This document shows positions 32,496 through 40,415 of a stretch of DNA of 64,000 bases, piece after piece; the stretch's first letter is position 1, and each line of letters starts with the position of its first letter. The notes under the pieces are model-generated. The model searched no databases. It worked only from the letters and a program-made list of their open reading frames with translations, and was not told the origin of the DNA. Made by a program: the position numbers and the translations under genes. The DNA is taken from assembly GCF_000308815.1 (NCBI RefSeq), contig NZ_BAFX01000139.1, positions 59,044-123,043 of the forward strand, written 5' to 3'. Source of the stretch: Nocardia concava NBRC 100430. Lineage in GTDB: Bacteria; Actinomycetota; Actinomycetes; Mycobacteriales; Mycobacteriaceae.

Positions 32496-33917
32496 GTGAA
32501 CTCCGGCCACGCCTCCCCCGAGAATCCGACGCCCACGGGCTCGTCGGCCGACCGCCCCACGCGCGAAAACACCGCCCCCACACCCGAATCGGCCGCGTCG
32601 AGCGGATCCGAATTGGCCCGGCCGGACGTGCAGGAATCGGCCGAGCGGGGGCAGGTGCGGGCGCGGCGGGCGGTGGAGGCGGCGTGGCGGATCGAGTGGC
32701 CGAAGTTGGTCGCCGGGTTGACCAGGCTGGTGGGGGATATCGCGACCGCTGAGGAGTTGGCGCAGGACGCGCTTGTCGCGGCGTTGGAGCAGTGGCCGCG
32801 GGAAGGCGTTCCGCCCAATCCCGGCGGGTGGCTCATGCTGACCGCGAAACACCGTGCCGTTGACCGGATTCGGCGGGATGCGAACTTCGCGCGCAAGCTG
32901 GAGTTGCTCGGCAGGGAGGTGCTCACGGCCGAGCGCTCCGACGACGATCCGGCGCTGGTTATCGCCGGTGAGCCGGAACCCGCCATCACGGACGATCTGC
33001 TGCGCATGATCTTCACCGCCTGCCACCCCGTGCTCACGCCACCGGCCCGCGCCGCACTCACGTTGCGCATGGTGGGCGGGCTGACCACGACCGAGATCGC
33101 GCGGGCCTATCTGGTTCCGGAATCGACCGTCGCGCAACGCATCGTGCGGGCCAAGCGCACTATCGCGGCGAAGCGGGTCCCCTACGAGGTGCCCGAGGGT
33201 TCGGAGTTGACCGCGCGCCTGGATTCGGTGCTGGAGGTCATCTACCTGATCTTCAACGAGGGATACACGGCCACCTCCGGTGAGCGCTGGGTCCGCGCCG
33301 AATTATGCGAGGACGCCTTGCGATTGGCCCGCATCCTGGCAGCACTGCTGCCCCGAGAGCCTGAGGCGCACGGACTCGCCGCCCTGCTCGAACTCCAGGC
33401 GTCGCGCACCATCGCCCGCAGCGCCTCCGGCAGCGGGCTGGTGCTGTTGCCCGATCAGGATCGCTCCCGCTGGAATCGTCTCTACATCAATCGCGGTTTC
33501 GCGGCACTGGCCCGGGCGCACACGCTGAACCGGACCCGCGATCGCGAGCCCGGGCGCTACGCGCTGCAGGCCGCAATCGCGGCGGTGCACGCCATGGCCC
33601 CGACCGCCGAGGAGACCGACTGGCGCCGCATCGCCGGACTGTATGCGATTCTGGCACAACGGTTTCCGTCGCCGGTGGTGGAGTTGAACCGAGCGGTCGC
33701 GGTCGCCATGGTCCACGGTCCGGCGGCCGGGCTGGAACTGGTCGACGCCATCGCCGCGGCGGGCGCGCTGGCGGACTACCACCTGCTGCACGCGGTGCGC
33801 GGGGACCTGCTGGCTCGGCTGGGCCGAGCGGCCGAGGCGCGCACGGCCTTCGAGCGGGCGGCCGAGCTGACGGCCAATGAGACCGAGCGCGAATTGCTGC
33901 TCGGCCGGGCGCGCTGA
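32496..33917 (+). CDS. ECF42-type RNA polymerase sigma factor with TPR-like C-terminal domain
   Basis: An extracytoplasmic-function sigma factor. Sigma region 2 runs AAWRIEWPKLVAGLTRLVGDIATAEELAQDALVAALEQWP with the -10 contact GGWLMLTAKHRAVDRIRRD, and region 4 is ITDDLLRMIFTACHPVLTPP to TTTEIARAYLVPESTVAQRIVRAKRTI. A C-terminal extension of about 200 helical residues (DUF6596/TPR-like, including FNEGYTATSGERWVRAEL) replaces an anti-sigma factor as control element. No anti-sigma gene is seen. Start uncertain: GTG 32496 gives 473 aa with a Pro/Ser/Thr-rich N-terminus; GTG 32655, with GAGCGGGGG upstream, gives 420 aa, close to usual ECF42 length. Confidence 0.88.
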   Translation: MNSGHASPENPTPTGSSADRPTRENTAPTPESAASSGSELARPDVQESAERGQVRARRAVEAAWRIEWPKLVAGLTRLVGDIATAEELAQDALVAALEQWPREGVPPNPGGWLMLTAKHRAVDRIRRDANFARKLELLGREVLTAERSDDDPALVIAGEPEPAITDDLLRMIFTACHPVLTPPARAALTLRMVGGLTTTEIARAYLVPESTVAQRIVRAKRTIAAKRVPYEVPEGSELTARLDSVLEVIYLIFNEGYTATSGERWVRAELCEDALRLARILAALLPREPEAHGLAALLELQASRTIARSASGSGLVLLPDQDRSRWNRLYINRGFAALARAHTLNRTRDREPGRYALQAAIAAVHAMAPTAEETDWRRIAGLYAILAQRFPSPVVELNRAVAVAMVHGPAAGLELVDAIAAAGALADYHLLHAVRGDLLARLGRAAEARTAFERAAELTANETERELLLGRAR

Positions 33918-34091
33918 TCCCGGCAATTCGGTCCTATCAGGCATTTTTCCAGCGTGTCGCCATCCAGCGTGTCGCCCCTGATCGCGAACTGAAAGGGCGT
34001 AGCGTCAGTTCGTCTGAAAACAGATTGGCCTGATTTTTCGTGCTTGCTGTGACCGCTGGTGTTACGGGGGACCACACGGAAGGACCAGGCG

Positions 34092-34595
34092 TTGCCCGCT
34101 TTTCGAGACTCCAAGAAGCCACCGCTACGAGCCGCGCTCCTGGGACTGCTCGTGGCCGCCCTCACCCCGCTGACCGTCGCGACCGGAAGCGCCGATGCGC
34201 GCACCGAGGTCGCGAACCCGATCGCCGACGCACTCGAGATCCCCGCCGCATTGCCGGTGGATCCCGCCGGCCTGCTGCAACTGGTCGGCACCGCTCAGCG
34301 GTATTCGAAACCGGCGCTGCAGACCGTGTCCCGCTTCATCGTCCCCGACGACCAGTGGGCCTCGTTCGACCAGATCATCACCCACGAGAGCAACTGGCAG
34401 GTCTTCGCCATCAACCCGACCTCGGGCGCCTACGGCCTGGCCCAGGCGCTGCCCGCGCACAAGATGTTCAGCGAGGGCCCCGACTGGATGTTCAACCCGC
34501 TCACCCAATTGCGCTGGGCCTACCGCTACATGGTCGCCCGCTACGGCAGTCCGAACGCCGCCTGGGATTTCTGGCAGGCCCACAACTGGTACTGA
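34092..34595 (+). CDS. Secreted lytic transglycosylase-like (SLT) protein
   Basis: A 167-residue exported protein with a Sec signal (basic KKPPLRAALLGLLVAALTPL, cleavage near SADA). The C-terminal domain has the lysozyme-like SLT pattern QIITHESNWQVFAINPTSGAYGLAQALPAHKM, where the Glu in HESNW is the expected catalytic acid, then WMFNPLTQLRWAYRYMVARYGSPNAAWDFWQAHNWY. It probably cleaves peptidoglycan glycan strands. The TTG at 34092 is selected because GGAAGGA lies eight bases before it; a GTG at 34059 is the longest option. The 174-base leader holds a direct repeat (CCAGCGTGTCGCC twice, near 33950) and a GAACTGA/TCAGTTC stem. Confidence 0.82.
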   Translation: MPAFRDSKKPPLRAALLGLLVAALTPLTVATGSADARTEVANPIADALEIPAALPVDPAGLLQLVGTAQRYSKPALQTVSRFIVPDDQWASFDQIITHESNWQVFAINPTSGAYGLAQALPAHKMFSEGPDWMFNPLTQLRWAYRYMVARYGSPNAAWDFWQAHNWY

Positions 34596-34631
34596 GCGCC
34601 CAGCCCCGCCCGTCATCCCGCTGGTGCCGGC

Positions 34632-34711
34632 CCCGTCATCCCGGCACGTTTTTAGCCGGGATCCACGTCAAGAGGGTGGATTCCAGCCAAAAGCACGCTG
34701 GAATGACGAGG
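34632..34711. repeat. Dispersed palindromic repeat, copy 2
   Basis: An 80-bp element whose arms match those at 15427-15507 (GTCATCCCGGCACGTTTTTA and GGATCCAC on the left; GTGGATTCCAGCCAAAAGCA to GGAATGACGAGG on the right) with an unrelated central octamer. A partial left arm (CGTCATCCCG) directly precedes it at 34611. Confidence 0.8.
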
Positions 34712-34736
34712 TAGACGGTGACGAGGTGGACGGCGC

Positions 34737-35588
34737 TCAGGCCAGGGCCGCCCGGAACACCTCGGCCACGGGGGTCGACGGGCGGCCCAGCAGGCGCTGC
34801 AGGTCGCCGGAGTCGACGGTCAGGATGCCCTCGGCGATACCGGCGTCGGCGTCGGCCAGCACCGCGGCGTAGCCCGCGTCCAGGCCCGCACCCTCGAGCG
34901 CGGCGGCGTAATCGGCCTGCGGCAGATCCTGGTAGCGCACCGGCTTGCCGGAGACCTCCGAAAGCACCTGCGCCAGTTCGGCATAGGTGAGGGTCTCGTC
35001 GCCGCCGAGTTCGTAGACCTTGCCCTCGTGGCCGTCGGTGGTGAGCACGCGGGCCGCGGCCTCGGCGTAATCGGCCCGCGCCGCACCGGATACCTTGCCG
35101 TCGCGGGCCGCGCCGTAGAGCGTGCCGGACTCGACCGCGTGCGCCAGGCCGCCGTTGTAGTTCTCCCAGTACCAGCTGTTGCGCAGCAGCACGGTCGGGA
35201 TCTTCGCCTCGGCCAGCACCGCCTCGGTGCCGATATGCTCCTGGGCCAGGATCAGCGGGTTCGCGTCGGCCTTCGGAATGCTGGTGTAGGCCAGCAGTTT
35301 CACGCCCGCCGCCTCGGCCGCGCGCAGCACGTTGGTGTGCTGGGCGACCCGCTTGCCGAACTCGTTGCCGGAGACCAGCAGCACCCGGTCGACACCCTGG
35401 AACGCCTGCTCCAGCGCGGCCGGATCGTCGAAGCCCGCGACCCGCACCTCGACCCCACGCTCGGCCAGGTCGGCCACCTTGGCGGGATCGCGGACCACGG
35501 CCACCACCGGCTGCGATCCGTCCTTCAACAGCGCCTCGACGACGAGACGACCCAGCTGACCACTTGCTCCGGTGACTGCGACGGTCAT
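34737..35588 (-). CDS. NAD(P)H:quinone oxidoreductase type 2 (QorB/NmrA-like)
   Basis: A 283-residue atypical short-chain reductase. It begins MTVAVTGASGQLGRLVVEAL with the NAD(P)-binding GASGQLG, continues PVVAVVRDPAKVADLAERGVEV and VDRVLLVSGNEFG, and has YTSIPKADANPL and LRNSWYWENY, as in E. coli YtfG (QOR2). It reduces quinones or related electrophiles with NADPH. GGAGG precedes the ATG at 35586-35588. It diverges from a HxlR-type redox regulator, the same arrangement as qor2/qorR in Corynebacterium. Confidence 0.88.
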   Translation of the reverse strand: MTVAVTGASGQLGRLVVEALLKDGSQPVVAVVRDPAKVADLAERGVEVRVAGFDDPAALEQAFQGVDRVLLVSGNEFGKRVAQHTNVLRAAEAAGVKLLAYTSIPKADANPLILAQEHIGTEAVLAEAKIPTVLLRNSWYWENYNGGLAHAVESGTLYGAARDGKVSGAARADYAEAAARVLTTDGHEGKVYELGGDETLTYAELAQVLSEVSGKPVRYQDLPQADYAAALEGAGLDAGYAAVLADADAGIAEGILTVDSGDLQRLLGRPSTPVAEVFRAALA

Positions 35589-35632
35589 GACTTCCTCCAC
35601 GGTTTCAGGGAATGAACTGAACTCTCGACATG

Positions 35633-35647
35633 TACTAACTAATAGTA
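35633..35647. promoter_or_regulatory. TACTA-N5-TAGTA operator in the qorB/HxlR divergent promoter
   Basis: TACTAACTAATAGTA has perfect five-base arms, in the middle of the 110-base divergent gap. DUF24/HxlR regulators such as YodB and QorR bind similar AT-rich TACTA-type dyads. Confidence 0.65.
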
Positions 35648-35698
35648 AGCACATCCCATTCCCAAACCGCTACCCGAATGACAGGTAACCTGAATCTC

Positions 35699-36097
35699 AT
35701 GACCTCCCAGCCCCCCGACCAGGCATATGCGGTCGACCCCACGCTGGAGGCCGACGTCTTCGCCCGCAATTGCGCCTCGCGCCCCGTCCTCCAGGACGTG
35801 GCCAGCCGCTGGGGCGTCCTCGCCCTGGCCGCCCTGCGCGAGGGCCCCTACCGCTTCTCCGCCCTGCGCCGCCGCGTGGACGGCATCTCCGAGCGCATGC
35901 TCTCCCAGACCCTGCAGACCCTGGAACGCGACGGCATGGTCAATCGCGAAGTCCAGCAATCCATCCCGCCGGTCGTCGAGTACACCCTCACCGACCTCGG
36001 CGCGAAGGTCGCCGACCAACTCGTCGGCCTCATCGACATTCTCGAATCCAATATCTCCGCCATCACCGCCGCCCAGACGGCCTACCACCGCCAATAA
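35699..36097 (+). CDS. HxlR/DUF24 single-cysteine redox regulator (QorR-like)
   Basis: A 132-residue winged-helix regulator. The N-terminal NCASRPVLQDVASRWGVLAL holds Cys25, the only cysteine, in the position of the redox-sensing Cys of QorR/YodB-type proteins. The wing region reads RMLSQTLQTLERDGMVNREV, and the C-terminal helix LIDILESNISAI probably dimerises. The ATG at 35699 gives the usual length. Expected to repress qorB until quinones or diamide oxidise Cys25. Confidence 0.9.
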   Translation: MTSQPPDQAYAVDPTLEADVFARNCASRPVLQDVASRWGVLALAALREGPYRFSALRRRVDGISERMLSQTLQTLERDGMVNREVQQSIPPVVEYTLTDLGAKVADQLVGLIDILESNISAITAAQTAYHRQ

Positions 36098-36118
36098 GCC
36101 GCGAGCGCAAGGAGCCGC

Positions 36119-36598
36119 ATGTCCGCCGACGACGATCTGCACTACCTGGAGCGCTGCGTGGAACTGGCCGAGGAGGCGCTGAACGCGGGCGACGAGCCGT
36201 TCGGATCGCTACTGGTCGACGCGAACGGGAAAGTACTGGCGGAAGACCGCAACCGAGTCTCCGGCGGCGACCAGACCCGCCACCCCGAATTCGACCTGGC
36301 CCGCTGGGCAGGCGAAAACCTGACCCCCGAAGAGCGCGCCACCGCCACCGTCTACACCTCCGGCGAACACTGCCCCATGTGCTCGGCGGCCCACGCCTGG
36401 AACGGCCTCGGCCGCATCGTCTACGCCGCCTCCACCACCCAACTCCTGGAGTGGCTCAACGAGTTCGGCGTCCCGACGGGCCCGGTCCGCCCCCTCTCCA
36501 TCCGGGAAGTGGCCCCGAGCATCCCGGTCTCCGGCCCTTTCCCGGAACTGACCGACCGCGTCTACGCCCTCCACCGCCGCCTGCACCTGGGAGACTGA
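36119..36598 (+). CDS. Zinc-dependent nucleoside/guanine deaminase-like protein
   Basis: A 159-residue cytidine-deaminase-fold enzyme. The zinc site is HPE (in RHPEFDLAR, where most members have HAE) and GEHCPMCSAAHAW, giving one His and two Cys ligands and the proton-shuttle Glu. EPFGSLLVDANGKVLAE is typical of the guanine deaminase/TadA-like branch. The substrate is uncertain. AAGGAG precedes the ATG; it may be cotranscribed with the HxlR gene, whose stop is 21 bases away. Confidence 0.85.
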   Translation: MSADDDLHYLERCVELAEEALNAGDEPFGSLLVDANGKVLAEDRNRVSGGDQTRHPEFDLARWAGENLTPEERATATVYTSGEHCPMCSAAHAWNGLGRIVYAASTTQLLEWLNEFGVPTGPVRPLSIREVAPSIPVSGPFPELTDRVYALHRRLHLGD

Positions 36599-36615
36599 CC
36601 GCTCGAAGCAATGAA

Positions 36616-36656
36616 AACGGCCCGGTGCCAGCGTCTTCCGCTGGCACCGGGCCGTT
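36616..36656. terminator. Bidirectional terminator
   Basis: A perfect 18-bp stem (36616-36633 with 36639-36656) and five-base loop between the convergent deaminase and lpd genes. T- and A-runs flank it on both sides. Confidence 0.88.
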
Positions 36657-36660
36657 TCGG

Positions 36661-36714
36661 GGGTCCGGGGGCCTGCCCCCGAAATCTCGAGGGGGTTCGG
36701 GGACGAAGCCCCTG
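36661..36714. repeat. Twin G/C hairpins of a common Nocardia-type intergenic element
   Basis: A CGGGGGC/GCCCCCG hairpin (about 36664-36679) is followed by a GGGGTTCG/CGAAGCCCC one (about 36693-36714). I recall similar gtccgggggc...ggggacgaagcccc strings downstream of genes in related actinobacteria; here it follows lpd. Confidence 0.45.
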
Positions 36715-36728
36715 AGAGCCTCTGCGAG

Positions 36729-38132
36729 TTAGAAATTGATCATGTGACCGGCGAGGCCGTGGATCGCTTCCTGGATGGCTTCCGACAGGGTCGGGTGGGT
36801 GTGGACGTTGCGCGCGACCTCGTTGACCGTCAGGTCCCACTTCTGGGCGAGGGTCAGCTCCGGCAGCAGCTCGGAGACGTCCGGGCCGATCATGTGGCCG
36901 CCCAGCAGTTCTCCGTACTTGGCGTCGGAGATCAGCTTGACGAAGCCCTGGGCGTCGCCGAGGCCGTGGGCCTTGCCGTTGGCGGTGAACGGGAAGGTGG
37001 CGACCTTGACGTCGTAGCCCTCGTCGCGGGCCTGCTGCTCGGTGAGGCCGAAGGAGGCGACCTGCGGCTGGCAGAAGGTGGCGCGCGGCATCATGCGGTA
37101 GTCGCCGAGAGCCTGGGTCTCGGCGCCGGCGATGGTCTCGGCGGCGACGACGCCCTGCGCCTCGGCGACGTGCGCGAGCTGCAGCTTGGCGGTGACGTCA
37201 CCGATGGCGTAGATACCGGGGACGTTGGTACGCATGTAGTCGTCGATCGCGATGGCGCCGCGGTCGGTGAGCTGCACGCCGGTGGCCTCGAGGCCGTAGC
37301 CCTGCACGCGCGGCGCGAAGCCGACGGCCTGCAGCACCTTGTCGACGGTGACGGTCTCGATCGCACCGGACTTGTTGTCCTTGATGGCGACGGTGACCTT
37401 GGAGCCGTCGTCGTCGATGGACTGCACGGCCGCACCGGTGGTGATGGTGATGCCGAGCTTCTTGTACGCCTTGGTGATCTCCTTGGAGACGTCGGCGTCC
37501 TCGTTCGGCAGTGCGCGGTCGAGGAATTCGACGATGCGCACGTCCACGCCGTAGTTCTTGAGGACGTAGCCGAACTCCATGCCGATGGCGCCCGCACCCA
37601 CGATGAGGATGGAGCCCGGCAGGTCGCGGGTGAGGATCTGCTCCTCGTAGGTGACCACGTTGGCGGACAGCGAGGTGCCCGGCAGCAGCTTGGTCTCGGT
37701 GCCGGCCGCGATGATCACGTTGTCGAACGTGATGTCCTCGGTGCCGCCCTTGGTGAGCGCGACCGACAGCGACTTCGGACCGGTGAACGTGCCCTTCCCG
37801 TCGAACTCGTCGATCTTGTTCTTCTTCATCAGGAAGTGGACGCCCTTGACCCGGCCGTCCGCGACCTTGCGGCTGCGATCGAACGCCGCGCCGAAGTCGA
37901 AGGTCGCGTTACCCGAGATACCGAAGGTCTTCGCTTCCTTGGTGAAGATATGGGCCAGCTCCGCGTTCCGAAGCAGCGCCTTGGACGGAATGCAGCCCAC
38001 GTTCAGGCACACGCCACCCCAGTATTTCTGCTCGACGATCGCTGTTCGCAGGCCGAGTTGAGCGGCACGAATCGCGGCGACGTAACCGCCGGGACCAGCG
38101 CCGAGAACGACGACATCGTAGTGGGAAGTCAC
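36729..38132 (-). CDS. lpdC: Dihydrolipoyl dehydrogenase
   Basis: A 467-residue flavoprotein disulfide reductase, the E3 of pyruvate/2-oxoglutarate and branched-chain dehydrogenase complexes and, in mycobacteria, of the antioxidant peroxiredoxin system. FAD-binding GAGPGGYVAA is at 11-20, the redox-active cysteines Cys42 and Cys47 in GGVCLNVGCIPS, NAD-binding VGAGAIGMEFGYVL, GIYAIGDVT, and the C-terminal active-site HTHPTLSEAIQEA. The GTG at 38130-38132 fits. The M. tuberculosis LpdC gene is also close to ramB and icl1. Confidence 0.96.
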   Translation of the reverse strand: MTSHYDVVVLGAGPGGYVAAIRAAQLGLRTAIVEQKYWGGVCLNVGCIPSKALLRNAELAHIFTKEAKTFGISGNATFDFGAAFDRSRKVADGRVKGVHFLMKKNKIDEFDGKGTFTGPKSLSVALTKGGTEDITFDNVIIAAGTETKLLPGTSLSANVVTYEEQILTRDLPGSILIVGAGAIGMEFGYVLKNYGVDVRIVEFLDRALPNEDADVSKEITKAYKKLGITITTGAAVQSIDDDGSKVTVAIKDNKSGAIETVTVDKVLQAVGFAPRVQGYGLEATGVQLTDRGAIAIDDYMRTNVPGIYAIGDVTAKLQLAHVAEAQGVVAAETIAGAETQALGDYRMMPRATFCQPQVASFGLTEQQARDEGYDVKVATFPFTANGKAHGLGDAQGFVKLISDAKYGELLGGHMIGPDVSELLPELTLAQKWDLTVNEVARNVHTHPTLSEAIQEAIHGLAGHMINF

Positions 38133-38202
38133 GGCTTCGAGACTAGACCTGTTACCGGTTGCTCACTCAGCCATCCCCCGCTCGGGTGAGACGCGGAACA
38201 CG

Positions 38203-39225
38203 TTAATCGCGCCACACCTGGCGGGCCGCGCGGGCGAAATTGCCGCCGAACACGGCTGACCGGTCTGATTCGATGAAGCCGCGCGCCGCCAGCACCTCGT
38301 CCAGACCCGGCACATCCGACTCGCCGAGCAGATCCTCCGGCGGCGTCCACTGCAGCGGACCGTAGCGGGTGTAGTCCTCGGAGAACGTCTCCGGGCTGGC
38401 GAACATGACCTCGTTGAATTCGTCGCCGTCGAAGGAGAAGTCGGACGAGATGCCGATGTGCTCGATCCCGAGCAGTTCCACGCCGTAGACGATGTGGTCG
38501 GCCATGGCGGCGACCCGTTCGGCCCGGGACGCCGGCTCGTTGTGGCCCAGGAAGATTCCGACGCCGTTGATGCCGATCACGCCGCCGGTGGCCGCGCACG
38601 CCTTGGCCTGCTCGTCGGTGATATTGCGCGGATGCGCCCACAGCGCCGCGAAATTCGAGTGACTGTAGATCATCGGCACGGTCGTGGTCTCGGCGATGTC
38701 GAGTCCGGTCCGCGCCGAGCAGTGCGATCCGTCGGCGAACACCCCGACCTCGTTGAGCTTGCGGATCAGGTCCCGCCCGTACCCGGTGAGCCCGGTGTCA
38801 TTGGCGTCCAGGCAGCCGCACCCGGCCGCATTGGCGTAGTTGTAGCTGGGCAGCAGCGAGCGCAGCCCCAATTCGTAGAACAGCTCGACATTGTCGAGGT
38901 CACCCTCGAGCGGTGCGGAGTCCTCCAGATCGAAGGCCAGCGCCAGCGTGGATTCGGTCTCCACGGTGGGCACCTCCGGCCAGGCGTCCTCGATGCTGTG
39001 CACCAGCCGGAACCGCCCGTCGGTCAAGGCATCCCGCCGGAACTGGGTGACCAGCTCCAGCGACTCCCGGGTGGATTGCGGCGAATATCCGATATTCACC
39101 GATAGATACGACCCCGACGGGTATCGGGTCAGCTCGGTGAGATCCGCGGTCGGCAGCAGCGGCAGGCAGCAGTGCTGTTCCCACAGCCGAGGCCGGCCGG
39201 TCTGCGAACGTTGTTGCGGCGACAC
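38203..39225 (-). CDS. M19-family (membrane dipeptidase-type) peptidase, variant metal site
   Basis: A 340-residue TIM-barrel hydrolase of the renal-dipeptidase family. FADGSHCS and YSHSNFAALWAHPRNI supply two metal histidines, FDLEDS the bridging acid and HIGISSDFSFDG the catalytic-loop Asp. At the N-terminus the usual HxD metal motif (DGHNDLP) reads EQHCCLPL, so one ligand is Cys instead of Asp. It may still be active on dipeptides or related amides, or have another substrate. The GTG at 39223-39225 has AGGAGG upstream. Divergent from the AraC gene. Confidence 0.82.
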   Translation of the reverse strand: MSPQQRSQTGRPRLWEQHCCLPLLPTADLTELTRYPSGSYLSVNIGYSPQSTRESLELVTQFRRDALTDGRFRLVHSIEDAWPEVPTVETESTLALAFDLEDSAPLEGDLDNVELFYELGLRSLLPSYNYANAAGCGCLDANDTGLTGYGRDLIRKLNEVGVFADGSHCSARTGLDIAETTTVPMIYSHSNFAALWAHPRNITDEQAKACAATGGVIGINGVGIFLGHNEPASRAERVAAMADHIVYGVELLGIEHIGISSDFSFDGDEFNEVMFASPETFSEDYTRYGPLQWTPPEDLLGESDVPGLDEVLAARGFIESDRSAVFGGNFARAARQVWRD

Positions 39226-39303
39226 CGAACCTCCTCGCGGATGGGCTTCGAAGCCGCAATCCTACCGACCGGTGGGACGAGTGCGATCACTACTGTGGGG
39301 CGG

Positions 39304-40359
39304 GTGGATCCGCTCGACCGCACGGTTTCGACCCAGCTCATCCGCCTGGTGCGCGACGCCGCCCGGCAGGCCGGGGCCGAACCGGGACAGCTGGCCGGAA
39401 TTCACGGCCTGGACGAGCAGACCCTCGCCGTCGAGCTGAATCGGATCCCGCTCGATTCCCTGATTCGCCTGTGGGAGTTGATCGCCCATCTGCGACCCGG
39501 ACCGGGCGCGGGTGTCGCGGTGGCCGCCGCCGCACCGCTGGGAACCCTCACCACCTGGGACTATCTGGTGACCACCGGATCCACCCTGGCCGAATCACTG
39601 CGTGCCGCACAGCCGTACCACCGCGTGGTCACCGCGGCGGGCGAGAGCTTCGAGCTCGACGGAGAGGGCGATCTCACCGTCGGCTACCGCACCACCGCGG
39701 GCGATCCGGCGGTGTCGGCCGTGGTCAACGAATACCTCCTCGCCTACTACCTGCGCCGCGCCCGCGAGGCCACCGGTCGCCCTGTGCGCGCCAAGCGCGT
39801 GACCTTCGGACACCCTGCACCGCACGGGCATTCGATCCTGGCCGAGGCGTTCGGCACCACCGATATCGAATTCGGCGCGCCCGCCGACAGCATCACCTTC
39901 CACGCCGACGACGCCGCCGCGTCCCTGCACCGCGCCGATCCGATACTCGGCGATCTGCTCCGCAGCCATGCCGATCTGGTGCTGGCGAGCTCGCGCGCCG
40001 TGCCCGGTCCGCTGGAGGCGTTCCGCGCCGCCCTCGCCGCGGCCCTGGCCGACGGCGATCTCACCCTGGACGCCGTGGCCCGGCGGCTCCTGCTGGGCCG
40101 CCGATCCCTGCAGCGCCGGCTCGCCGACCACGGCACCACCTGGCGGTACGAGGTCGATCTGCTGCGCTACGAACGGGCCGAAACCCTACTGGCCGAGGGC
40201 CGTTCGACGGCCGCGGTGGCCGCCCGGCTCGGCTTCACCGACGATCGCGCCCTGCGCAAGGCGTTCCAGCGCTGGCGCGGCACCTCGCCGACCGGCCTGG
40301 CGCAAACGGACCGGGCGGTGGCATCGCGGGACCTGGGGGCGGGCGCGATCGGTTCATAA
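39304..40359 (+). CDS. AraC-family regulator with arabinose-binding-like (OruR/ArgR-type) N-terminus
   Basis: A 351-residue regulator. The N-terminal 200 residues match the Arabinose_bd-type sensor (LAGIHGLDEQTLAVELNRIPLDSLIRLWEL, TTWDYLVTTGSTLAESLRAA, VTFGHPAPHGHSILAEAFG). The C-terminal HTH_18 pair is TLDAVARRLLLGRRSLQRRLADHGTTWRYEV and AAVAARLGFTDDRALRKAFQRWRGTSP. The GTG at 39304 with GGGGCGG upstream is preferred to an ATG at 39241, which would overlap the ribosome-site region of the divergent dipeptidase. It may regulate the reductase at 40416. Confidence 0.87.
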   Translation: MDPLDRTVSTQLIRLVRDAARQAGAEPGQLAGIHGLDEQTLAVELNRIPLDSLIRLWELIAHLRPGPGAGVAVAAAAPLGTLTTWDYLVTTGSTLAESLRAAQPYHRVVTAAGESFELDGEGDLTVGYRTTAGDPAVSAVVNEYLLAYYLRRAREATGRPVRAKRVTFGHPAPHGHSILAEAFGTTDIEFGAPADSITFHADDAAASLHRADPILGDLLRSHADLVLASSRAVPGPLEAFRAALAAALADGDLTLDAVARRLLLGRRSLQRRLADHGTTWRYEVDLLRYERAETLLAEGRSTAAVAARLGFTDDRALRKAFQRWRGTSPTGLAQTDRAVASRDLGAGAIGS

Positions 40360-40415
40360 CGTTGTCGGCAACGGGCCGCTATAACGGCCATCCGCAACGA
40401 AAAGGACTGTGTGCC

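Noticed and set aside
33918..34091. c-di-AMP (ydaO) riboswitch before the transglycosylase
   Set aside because: Gene context fits, but I could not match the conserved core; kept only as a low-interest observation.
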